NCBI GenBank assembly: GCA_002431545.1 | Contig: DJFY01000056.1 | Coordinates: 1-7,710, forward strand | Length of the DNA stretch: 7,710 bases | Direction of reading: 5' to 3' | From: Cellvibrionales bacterium UBA5860 | Lineage (GTDB): Bacteria > Pseudomonadota > Gammaproteobacteria > Pseudomonadales > Porticoccaceae | Position numbers and translations under genes: made by a program | In this document: positions 1 to 6,250 of the stretch, piece after piece | How positions within the stretch are numbered: the first letter of the stretch is position 1 | Layout: every line of letters starts with the position of its first letter | Notes under the pieces: model-generated | The model's input: the letters and a program-made list of their open reading frames with translations, nothing else | The model's database searches: none | What the model was told of the DNA's origin: nothing

Positions 1-837
1 CTTGATATTGTTTAGTCGCAACAACTGCAGATAATCGAGAGGCGCCTTGCCCAGGGCGTTTTTGAAGCGCCGGTTCAGGGTGCGCACGCTCATGCCGAAT
101 TGCTGGGCGAGGGAGGTAATAGTTACGGGCTTGTTGAAATTATCCTGCATCCAGATCTGCACCTGCAGGATATGTTCATCCGGGTGTTTTTCCTCTTCTT
201 CGATGTAGTAATTGGCCGGCTCGAAACCGTGGCGTACTTCGTGAAAAAAGTTGCGCTGAACCACGTTGGCGACAGACTTGCCGTACCAGCGAAACGCCAG
301 GTTGACCATCAGCTCGGCCAGCGAATTGACACTTGCCGCACAATAAATGTTGTCTGCTCGCGTAATAAAGTATTGTCGTTTGAGGGCTACGGCCGGGTAG
401 TCCCGCTGGAACTGATCGAAGTAATGCCAGTGGGTGGTCGCGGGTTTGCCGTCGAGCAGTCCTGCTTCCGCTAAATAGCAACAGCCAGTGCCGACACTGC
501 TGATCGAGGTGCCGCGGGCGTGTTGGTCGCGCAGCCATGGCAAGAGACCGCGATGTCGGTTTACTGTCGGTCTGGGGTTGCGCCAAAAGCCCGGCAGGTG
601 GACCAGGTCGCAATCGCCGATGGCTGCCAGGTCAGTTGAGGGCGTCAACCGAAATCCTGACGACGTGGTCACCGGCTCGCCGCTTAGTGAAACGCTTTGT
701 ACATCTATGCCTCGCGCGTCGGGGGAGCGGCCCCGCGCAGCGCTTTCGGCGGTTTTCAGCATCTCGACGGGCAGAGTGGCGCTCGTTGCGAGAATGTTGT
801 CGCTCAAAATAATGACAACCTGATACGGTTTTGTCAT
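1..837 (-). CDS. GlxA-type transcriptional regulator, DJ-1/PfpI domain plus AraC HTH (3' end cut off)
   Basis: The minus-strand frame is open from an ATG at 837 to the left edge, giving 279 codons; GlxA/FtrA-type regulators are about 320-330 residues, so roughly the last 45 are outside the window. Residues 5 to about 190 resemble the DJ-1/PfpI (class I amidotransferase-like) sensor domain, with family-typical stretches DLVHLPGFW (77-85) and LAEAGLLDGKPATTHW (122-137). From about 222 the AraC/XylS DNA-binding domain begins; its first helix-turn-helix, with LAQQFGMSVRTLNRRFKNALG at about 243-263, is complete, and the second is missing. The start is supported by GGAAAG seven bases upstream (845-850 on the plus strand). 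At the nucleophile elbow the sequence is SVGTG, with Gly116 where relatives usually have Cys (SVCTG), so catalysis is not expected. It is divergent from fabY, which it might control, but nothing here proves that. Family assignment is firm; the ligand and targets are unknown. Confidence 0.9.
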   Translation of the reverse strand, partial: MTKPYQVVIILSDNILATSATLPVEMLKTAESAARGRSPDARGIDVQSVSLSGEPVTTSSGFRLTPSTDLAAIGDCDLVHLPGFWRNPRPTVNRHRGLLPWLRDQHARGTSISSVGTGCCYLAEAGLLDGKPATTHWHYFDQFQRDYPAVALKRQYFITRADNIYCAASVNSLAELMVNLAFRWYGKSVANVVQRNFFHEVRHGFEPANYYIEEEEKHPDEHILQVQIWMQDNFNKPVTITSLAQQFGMSVRTLNRRFKNALGKAPLDYLQLLRLNNIK

Positions 838-1083
838 CTAAGCACTTTCCATGCTGGCCAGAACGCCTTATTATTTGACCGAAGTGCCAAATATGCAAGT
901 GGTTGAGCGATTGTCTGATGCGACCACGACGCACGCGATCCAGAATTCATGACCCCGATTGCGAATGGCGTAAGGCACTGGGTAGGACGTCAGGGTTCCA
1001 GCCTGCGTAGGGGACATCAACGGCGAGGTTGGCGCGACAGAAAGCGCCGCACGGCCATGACCAGAAAGGGGAAACCACACACC
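838..1083. other. Divergent intergenic region between the AraC-type regulator and fabY
   Basis: This 246-bp stretch must hold the promoters of both divergent genes. I see no convincing sigma-70 -35/-10 pair on either strand. Two weak structures are visible: a spaced inverted repeat GCACTT (842-847) and AAGTGC (882-887), 34 bp apart and near the regulator start, and a short hairpin GGCGC (1031-1035) and GCGCC (1044-1048) in the presumed fabY leader. The fabY frame is open back to an ATG at 949, but that extension looks untranslated. Confidence 0.5.
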
Positions 1084-2970
1084 ATGTCGATACTGCCTGT
1101 TATCGTGGGATACGGAGGTGTGAGCCCGGCGGGCAGAAGTTCTTTCGATCAGAGTTATCGTCGCATGGTGCTCGCCAGCTTGTCCCAGGAGGAACAGGCG
1201 AGAACCGTCGCCGGACTCGCCTGCATGATGGGCCTTGTGCAGTGGCACGACGGGGCGTATGTCGATTCCGCTAACCACCGCCACGATGCGATGTCAGTAC
1301 TCGATAGCTACGCACAGGCGGTGATCGACGGCACGTTGGTGAGAGCCATAGAACCCTGTCACTACGATCCCAACGCAGCCCCTTGGCAACCGGCGTTGAC
1401 GCTGAAACCGGTCGACGGTAAGGCAGCTTTTATCGCCAAAATTAAAGAGTTGCCCCAGCCGCTGCCCGAAGCATGGACGGTGAGCCCACACGATGACGTG
1501 CACGCGCTTGTCGAGATTCACAGCCCGCAAAAATGGTTATTTGCCGGCACTCGAAACATGGCGGTCAAGGCGGCCGGCCAGTTACCGCGGGGGTTTGAAC
1601 CGGGCAAGTTGTACAACTCACGGTTTCAGCCCCGTGGTTTGCAATTGGCCATTATCGGTGCCACTGACGCCGTCCGCTCAGTGGGTGTCGACTGGGCGAA
1701 GATCTGTCACGCTGTTCGGCCCGACCAGATGGGCGTTTATGCCACCAGTGCCATGGGCCAGCTCAGCGACGAGGGTCTGGGTGGCCTGATGAGTTTTCGC
1801 TACCAGGGCAGCCGGCCCACGTCCAAGCAGGTTCCTATGGGCCTGACCAGCATGCCGGCGGACTTTGTCAACGCCTACGTGCTGGGCAATCTGGGGCACA
1901 CCGAGGCGGTGGCTGGCGCCTGTGCCAGCTTTCTCTACAATCTGCGTGCCGCGGTACATGATATTCGCCAGGGCTTGCGACGTGTGGCCGTGGTGGGCTG
2001 CAGTGAAGCACCGATTTTGCCCGATGTGATAGAAGGCTACACCAATATGGGTGCCCTCGCGACGGAAGAAAGCATGGCGCGCGTCGGCGTGACCGATCCC
2101 CGTCATCATAGCCGACCTTTTGGCGATAACGGTGGCTTTGTGATTGGCGAGTCGTCCCAGTACATCGTGCTTATGGATGACGCCCTGGCCGTGGAGCTGG
2201 GTGCGAATATACATGGCGCGGTACCTGAGGTTTTCATAGCGGCTGACGGCATCAAGAAATCAATTTCGGGTCCGGGCCCGGGTAATTACCTCTGCTTTGG
2301 CAAAGCGCTCTCCGTCGCCAGAAGCATCCTTGGCATGGAGGCGGTGCAGCGGCGCAGTTTTGTTATGGCACATGGCTCCAGTACACCTCAGAATCGGGTT
2401 ACCGAATCCATTATTTTCGATCGTCTGGCAGAGGCTTTCGACATCGCGAACTGGCCGGTATGCGCGGTCAAAGCCTACCTGGGGCATTCACTGGCGCCGG
2501 CGAGTGGCGACCAGATTGTCGCCGCCCTGGGTGCCATGCGCCACGGGTTTATTCCCGGTATCAAAACGATGCCCGCGGTAGCCGAAGACGTGCACCGAAC
2601 CCGCCTGCACATCCCGCTTGAAGACCTGCGCCCGGAAGAAGACATGGACATCGCGTTTATCAATGCCAAGGGCTTTGGCGGCAATAATGCCACTGGTCTT
2701 TTGCTGTCGGCGCGAATGGCTGAAGCCATGGTGGGCAAACGTCATGCAGGCGCCTGGTCCGATTACTTAAATCGTCGCGAAGCTACAGCAGCGGCCACAG
2801 CTGAATACGAGGAGCAGGCCGATCGCGGCAAACTCGAACCAATCTATCGTTTTGGCGAGGGCGCCTTGGCCGATGAAGAAATTCGTATCTCAAGTGACGC
2901 TATTGATGTGCCCGGTTATGGACTGCCGGTGTCCCTGCTGAATGGCAACCCCTACGACGACATGGTGTGA
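1084..2970 (+). CDS. fabY: FabY-class beta-ketoacyl-ACP synthase
   Basis: A 628-residue ketoacyl synthase closely resembling, from memory, Pseudomonas aeruginosa FabY (about 634 residues). That enzyme condenses acetyl-CoA with malonyl-ACP to start type II fatty acid synthesis in the cytoplasm, in place of FabH. The thiolase-fold Cys-His-His triad is visible: Cys280 in VAGACASFLYN, His430 in AHGSSTPQNRVTES, and His468 in YLGHSLAPASGD. It is followed by the glycine-rich FINAKGFGGNNATG (525-538). The N-terminal block (PVIVGYGG, AGRSSF) and the region QLPRGFEPGKLYNSRFQPRG (166-185) are specific to this long subclass and absent from FabB/FabF. The start at 1084 is chosen because homologues begin just before PVIVG and GGGG lies upstream at 1068-1071; the open frame back to 949 encodes an Arg-rich stretch unlike the family. 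It stands alone, away from other fab genes, divergent from a GlxA-type regulator and convergent with yrdA. Whether fabH is also present elsewhere cannot be seen. Confidence 0.92.
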   Translation: MSILPVIVGYGGVSPAGRSSFDQSYRRMVLASLSQEEQARTVAGLACMMGLVQWHDGAYVDSANHRHDAMSVLDSYAQAVIDGTLVRAIEPCHYDPNAAPWQPALTLKPVDGKAAFIAKIKELPQPLPEAWTVSPHDDVHALVEIHSPQKWLFAGTRNMAVKAAGQLPRGFEPGKLYNSRFQPRGLQLAIIGATDAVRSVGVDWAKICHAVRPDQMGVYATSAMGQLSDEGLGGLMSFRYQGSRPTSKQVPMGLTSMPADFVNAYVLGNLGHTEAVAGACASFLYNLRAAVHDIRQGLRRVAVVGCSEAPILPDVIEGYTNMGALATEESMARVGVTDPRHHSRPFGDNGGFVIGESSQYIVLMDDALAVELGANIHGAVPEVFIAADGIKKSISGPGPGNYLCFGKALSVARSILGMEAVQRRSFVMAHGSSTPQNRVTESIIFDRLAEAFDIANWPVCAVKAYLGHSLAPASGDQIVAALGAMRHGFIPGIKTMPAVAEDVHRTRLHIPLEDLRPEEDMDIAFINAKGFGGNNATGLLLSARMAEAMVGKRHAGAWSDYLNRREATAAATAEYEEQADRGKLEPIYRFGEGALADEEIRISSDAIDVPGYGLPVSLLNGNPYDDMV

Positions 2971-2975
2971 GGGGG

Positions 2976-3518
2976 TCAGTTGGTATTTTCGGCCAGATAC
3001 CGATCCTTGAGATGGACGTAGTTTGTCGCCGTGTAACCAAAGTATTCTATTTCCCCAGCCGTGAGTTCGCGGACCGGTTTGCAGGGGCTTCCCAGATACA
3101 GAAACCCTGTTTTCAGATGCTTTTCTGGCGGAACCAGCGAACCTGCGCCGATAATCACTCTGTCTTCAATGATGGCGCCGTCCATGATGGTGGAGCCAAT
3201 GCCAACGAGCACCTGGCTGCCGATGTTGCAGCCGTGCAGCGTCACGCTGTGGCCCACGGTGACTTCGTCGCCTACGGATAGTGGCCAGCCCCCGGGGTTG
3301 TAGTCGCTGGCATGGGTGATATGCAGCACCGAGCGATCCTGGATACTGGTGCGTGCACCGATGTTAATGCTGTGCATGTCGCCACGTATAATGGCGCCGG
3401 GCCACACGGAACTGTCGTCACCGATGTTGACGTCGCCTATGACGCTGGCATCCGCATCGACGTAGACGCGCGCCCCCAACCGTGGAGATATGCCGTTGAA
3501 CGGGCGTAAATTACTCAT
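2976..3518 (-). CDS. yrdA: YrdA-type gamma carbonic anhydrase family protein (left-handed beta-helix)
   Basis: The 180-residue product is full length for the YrdA/PaaY branch of the gamma carbonic anhydrase family. Hexapeptide repeats from about residue 14 to 130 (for example ASVIGDVNIG, VLVGIGS, VIIGAGS) predict a trimeric left-handed beta-helix, followed by a C-terminal helix containing NYVHLKDRY. The three metal ligands of gamma carbonic anhydrase Cam correspond to His66 (VLHITH), His90 (VGH) and His95 (LHG), all conserved. The acidic proton-shuttle loop of Cam is not evident, as is usual in YrdA proteins, so activity as a true carbonic anhydrase is uncertain. The ATG at 3518 has a weak GGGA upstream. 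The gene is convergent with fabY and divergent from the yheV-like gene. Family assignment is strong; the physiological substrate is not established. Confidence 0.9.
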   Translation of the reverse strand: MSNLRPFNGISPRLGARVYVDADASVIGDVNIGDDSSVWPGAIIRGDMHSINIGARTSIQDRSVLHITHASDYNPGGWPLSVGDEVTVGHSVTLHGCNIGSQVLVGIGSTIMDGAIIEDRVIIGAGSLVPPEKHLKTGFLYLGSPCKPVRELTAGEIEYFGYTATNYVHLKDRYLAENTN

Positions 3519-3616
3519 CGATATCCCGTATTTGGTGTCGCGATTCTTTTTTTCGCTCTGGTTAAACTTGTTAAAGCTAAGTGAGACAAGAGCAGCTTAT
3601 CGCAAGAGGTTAACTG
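3519..3616. other. Short divergent spacer between yrdA and the yheV-like gene
   Basis: This 98-bp AT-richer region carries a T tract (3547-3553) and two copies of GTTAAA nine bases apart (3561-3566 and 3570-3575). A TTGTTA (3568-3573) could be a rightward -35, but no -10 hexamer sits at 16-18 bp. No remnant of another gene is recognisable. Confidence 0.4.
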
Positions 3617-3910
3617 GTGTCCGGTGATAAACACAAGAGTGACCAGAGCCACAGGCCGGTCGAGGTTAAGAAACGGTTCATCGCCGGAGCGGTGTGTCCG
3701 GCTTGCGGCAGGATGGACAAACTGGTTGTCTATGGTTCCGGATCGGCGCAGTGTCGCGAATGCGTACGCTGTGGTTTTCGCGAGGCAAGGCCCGCTTTAT
3801 CGACGGATGAATCATTGCCGTCGTCTGGAGCCGAAGACAAATCGCAGGCGGTGCGGGCGGTTCGCCTAGTCGACGTTTCTGAGAGGGGGCACGAGCGGGA
3901 GGAGTTCTGA
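3617..3910 (+). CDS. yheV: YheV-family putative metal-binding protein (DUF2387)
   Basis: A 97-residue protein with the family signature KKRFIAGAVCPACGRMDKL (18-36), followed by CRECVRCGF (46-54). Cys27-x-x-Cys30 and Cys49-x-x-Cys52 form two knuckles that should bind one zinc ion in a zinc-ribbon fold; Cys46 is an extra cysteine. E. coli YheV is about 66 residues; the longer tail here, with the hydrophobic patch VRAVRLVDV, resembles the longer Pseudomonas homologues. The start is a GTG, supported by AAGAGGT at 3604-3610, six bases upstream. The biochemical role of the family is unknown. In gammaproteobacteria I recall it as commonly following prlC (oligopeptidase A), but no prlC is present here. 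It converges with the next gene across a 20-bp gap. Confidence 0.85.
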   Translation: MSGDKHKSDQSHRPVEVKKRFIAGAVCPACGRMDKLVVYGSGSAQCRECVRCGFREARPALSTDESLPSSGAEDKSQAVRAVRLVDVSERGHEREEF

Positions 3911-3930
3911 ATTCAGCCCGGTGTGGCATT

Positions 3931-4596
3931 TCAGTGTGGCGGCGGCTTGGGCTCTTGTGTCGCGAACAGAAGGTCCAGGGCCTCGTTGGCAGTAAAGCAG
4001 GGCCAGGCCACTCCTGGTGCACGCGACCTGGCAACACGTGCGACGGTGTCTCTGTCCAGGCCCGAGGCCAGCCAGTTGCTTTGCAGGCGCGCGACGATGA
4101 GTTCGACCTTTTCATCCAGCTGATTGGCGAAGGGCTCGCCGATGAGGTTGTGCACGATGAGATTGGAGCGCGTCATGTCCATGGGAGCCAGCGGTCTGCC
4201 AAATCGGCCGATAAATAGGCAATTGATCTCTTCCAATAGCCGGTGTGCCAGATAGGCTCGGTCCATTATGGCCAGCATGCCCGAGTGCCCTGCAAACAGG
4301 GAGGGTGACTGAGCAAAGAATTCGACTCCGATCGCAACTAACGGGTCGACGAGTTCCTGTTCGAGAAAATCGCCTTGATAGGCCGTTAGTGCTTCGAGGA
4401 AATCCGGCACGTGGCGGGCATAGCGCACCACGAAGTCATGCAGTACGCGAACCGAGTCGCACCGGGAAAAATGAATGGAGTGGTGCAGGCAGCGCAAGCG
4501 GTTCTTCAGGTGAGATTCGAGCGTAGATGCCGCTTGCTCTGCCAGTATCGCCTCTTCGATGACCTGTCGTAAATCGTCGATGTCCACAATAACCAA
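3931..4596 (-). CDS. Hypothetical protein, unrecognised, helical and soluble
   Basis: I do not recognise this 221-residue protein. It has no signal peptide, no hydrophobic segment long enough for a membrane helix, and no familiar catalytic motif. Heptad-like spacing of Leu, Ile and Val (for example residues 5-35, 107-130 and 157-175) suggests an all-alpha soluble protein. Notable stretches are SLFAGHSGMLAIMDRAYLAHRLLEEINCLFIG (positions 99-130 include these residues in order, split here only for description), RSNLIVHNLIGEPF (143-156) and a proline-rich end PKPPPH. There is no ATG near the N terminus: an in-frame TGA lies just upstream, and the candidate starts are TTG at 4596 or GTG at 4587, neither with a clear ribosome-binding site. 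It lies 72 bp downstream of dinF on the same strand, so it may share that transcript. Coding status is supported by an ordinary, balanced amino acid composition and the lack of a competing frame; the function is unknown. Confidence 0.7.
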   Translation of the reverse strand: MVIVDIDDLRQVIEEAILAEQAASTLESHLKNRLRCLHHSIHFSRCDSVRVLHDFVVRYARHVPDFLEALTAYQGDFLEQELVDPLVAIGVEFFAQSPSLFAGHSGMLAIMDRAYLAHRLLEEINCLFIGRFGRPLAPMDMTRSNLIVHNLIGEPFANQLDEKVELIVARLQSNWLASGLDRDTVARVARSRAPGVAWPCFTANEALDLLFATQEPKPPPH

Positions 4597-4668
4597 GCTA
4601 GTTGATCGTCAGAAAAATGCAAAGAACGAGATTGTCTAAACCCGCTGGTTTTCTGCAGCCGTCGGACA

Positions 4669-6024
4669 TTAATTTACGCCAGCTTGTTGTTCTCTCGGCT
4701 GTACCGCGGGCAGCCAACCGCGTTTGCTGGTGCGCACGAAATTGTCGGCCATTAAAACGGTGCGGGCCGCCATAAAAAGCAAAAAGGCAAACCACAATCC
4801 GTCATTACCCCAGGCGCGCCCCGCGAGCCAGGCCGGGAGAAACACGGCAAATACAGCTATGATCATGATGTTTTGCATGTCCCTGGTTTTACCAGCGCCC
4901 AGAAAGACGCCATCCAGCATGAAACTCCATACGCTGACCAGGGGCATTGCTGCCAACCAGATGAAGTGGCTGGCGGCTAGCGCAGCGACAGGCTGAATAT
5001 CGGTGAATAAAGCGATAATGGCGCTGTCGCAAATCAAGTACAGCACGCTTATCAAACTGGTTACTCCGCCGCCCCAAAGGGCGCTGATAGTGCACACACC
5101 GTAGAAGCGGGTCTGGTTTCTTGCTCCTATAGCTGCGCCGGTCAGCGCTTCTGTCGCGTGTGCGAAACCGTCCAGCGCGAATGCAAAAAGCAAAAACAGC
5201 TGCATTAATATCGCGTTTGCAGCCAGCACCTGCTGGCCCTGGCGCGCGCCTTGGGCGGTAAAGAAGGCAAAGACAAACATCAGGCACATCGTGCGTATCA
5301 ACAAGTGTCGGTTGACAGTGAGTATTTCCCGGTACATTTGCCAGTCGCGTAGCCGACGCCAGGGCCAGTTGCGCTTGAAACGCGGAGCCAGGTGAGCGGT
5401 CACCCAGAGGCCGACGAACAGGCCCACCGACTCGGCAATGCAAGAGGCCCACGCCGCCCCGATACTGTTCATGCCAAGGCCGAGGATCAGCACAAAATCC
5501 AGCACAACATTCAACAGGTTGATAGTCAGCATGACGAGCAAGGCCCACCGAGCCTGCTGAACGCCGATTAACCAGCCGCAGATACAAAACGTGCCGAGTG
5601 CGGCCGGAGCGGCCAGGATGCGTATTTCCGCATAGTGCATCGCCAGTGTTGCTGTCTCGCCGGGTGGAGCGATCAGGTGGAAGCCAAATGCCAGGATGGG
5701 TTGTCTCACCACGACGATGGCCAGACCGATGGCCGCCGCCAGCGCCAGCGACTGGGCGAGCAGCATAGAGCAGCGGCCGCTATCGTCTGCACCCCAGGCT
5801 CTGGAGGTCGTTGCGGTCGTGCCCATACGCAGAAAACCAAAGAGCCATATCACCGTAGCGATGACGGTACTGCCCGCGGCCACCGCACTCAAGTGGATCA
5901 CCGAATCCAGATGACCGAGAATGGCCGTGTCTACAATGCCCGGCAAAGGCGCGGCCGCGGTGGCCAGCACCATGGGTATGGCGATGGCGAGGTAGCGTTT
6001 TTGATCGTCCCGCTTGATTTGCAT
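4669..6024 (-). CDS. dinF: MATE family efflux transporter, DinF branch
   Basis: A 451-residue polytopic inner-membrane protein with about twelve hydrophobic segments in two six-helix halves, matching MATE transporters that export organic cations or other compounds using Na+ or H+ gradients. DinF-branch signatures are visible: GIVDTAILGHLDS (29-41, including the conserved membrane Asp32), FLRMGTTATTSRAWGA (64-79), VLDFVLILGLGMNSIGAAWA (174-193) and ALDGFAHATEALTGAAIG (283-300). The ATG at 6024 is preferred: homologues begin shortly before the first helix, and GGAAA sits about seven bases upstream. The frame extends to a TTG at 6120, but those 32 extra codons overlap the cox promoter on the other strand and look non-family. 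E. coli dinF is SOS-induced with lexA; no LexA box is visible here. Substrate unknown; family assignment firm. It is divergent from coxB. Confidence 0.9.
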   Translation of the reverse strand: MQIKRDDQKRYLAIAIPMVLATAAAPLPGIVDTAILGHLDSVIHLSAVAAGSTVIATVIWLFGFLRMGTTATTSRAWGADDSGRCSMLLAQSLALAAAIGLAIVVVRQPILAFGFHLIAPPGETATLAMHYAEIRILAAPAALGTFCICGWLIGVQQARWALLVMLTINLLNVVLDFVLILGLGMNSIGAAWASCIAESVGLFVGLWVTAHLAPRFKRNWPWRRLRDWQMYREILTVNRHLLIRTMCLMFVFAFFTAQGARQGQQVLAANAILMQLFLLFAFALDGFAHATEALTGAAIGARNQTRFYGVCTISALWGGGVTSLISVLYLICDSAIIALFTDIQPVAALAASHFIWLAAMPLVSVWSFMLDGVFLGAGKTRDMQNIMIIAVFAVFLPAWLAGRAWGNDGLWFAFLLFMAARTVLMADNFVRTSKRGWLPAVQPREQQAGVN

Positions 6025-6078
6025 CAATGATTTCCGCACGGCGCTCTTATGGGGCGAGGCTGTGATGACAATTTGACC

Positions 6079-6108
6079 GTGACCTTTGAAAAGCCCTTCT
6101 GCTATACT
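6079..6108 (+). promoter_or_regulatory. Predicted sigma-70 promoter of the cox operon, extended -10
   Basis: TATACT at 6103-6108 is preceded by TG-C (6100-6102), an extended -10 element. A partial -35, GTGACC (6079-6084), lies 18 bp upstream. The following CCGCGCCGG is a GC-rich discriminator. Transcription would begin near 6115, leaving a leader of about 135 nt before coxB. The -35 match is only 4 of 6, so recognition would lean on the extended -10. Confidence 0.5.
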
Positions 6109-6112
6109 CCGC

Positions 6113-6129
6113 GCCGGCAAATAGCCGGC
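6113..6129 (+). repeat. Inverted repeat GCCGGC-AAATA-GCCGGC at the cox transcript start
   Basis: Two GCCGGC hexamers (6113-6118 and 6124-6129) flank a 5-nt AAATA loop, giving a perfect 6-bp GC-only stem. It falls at or just after the predicted transcription start, so it could form a 5'-terminal RNA hairpin or act as a DNA site. No U tract follows, so it is not a standard intrinsic terminator. Confidence 0.5.
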
Positions 6130-6130
6130 T

Positions 6131-6145
6131 GCGACAATTTGTCGC
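6131..6145. promoter_or_regulatory. 15-bp palindrome GCGACAATTTGTCGC, possible RegA/RoxR-type operator
   Basis: The 15 bp form a perfect 7-bp inverted repeat around one central base. As I recall it, the Bradyrhizobium RegR box is GNGRCRTTNNGNCGC; this site departs from it at a single specified position (A for T at position 7). RegA/PrrA/RegR/RoxR are response regulators that control terminal oxidases in proteobacteria, which fits a site 106 bp upstream of coxB. It lies downstream of the predicted start site, so it would more naturally block than activate that promoter. The protein that binds it is inferred. Confidence 0.4.
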
Positions 6146-6250
6146 GGCTGATTGATTCGTAATTATCAGAATGCCTTTGAATCGGCTTCTAGCATCGAGT
6201 CACCGGTTTCCGAGATTCAGATTAACGAGTAAAAACGGAGAAACTAGGGC

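Noticed and set aside
176..613. Long minus-strand frame encoding an Arg- and Ser-rich protein
   Set aside because: It is an out-of-frame shadow of the regulator gene; the true frame shows clear DJ-1 and AraC motifs.
867..893. Sigma-54-like TTGGCAC on the minus strand upstream of the regulator
   Set aside because: The expected GC at the -12 position is missing (AA instead) at the correct spacing.
949..1083. In-frame upstream extension of fabY by 45 codons
   Set aside because: No ribosome-binding site precedes 949, the encoded stretch is Arg-rich and unlike FabY N termini, and homologues begin at the residue encoded from 1084.
6073..6078. TTGACC as the -35 of the cox promoter
   Set aside because: It is 24 bp from the TATACT hexamer, too far for sigma-70; GTGACC at 18 bp is preferred.
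6025..6120. Longer dinF starting at TTG 6120
   Set aside because: The extra 32 residues are not family-like and overlap the -10 region of the opposite cox promoter; ATG 6024 fits the family start.
6152..6169. FNR/Anr-like box TTGAT...ATCAG upstream of coxB
   Set aside because: The half sites are separated by 8 bp rather than 4 and the second half is imperfect, so it does not fit the FNR consensus.
6196..6229. CGAG repeated three times with a 15-bp period in the coxB leader
   Set aside because: Only four bases are shared and the flanks differ; this is plausible by chance.
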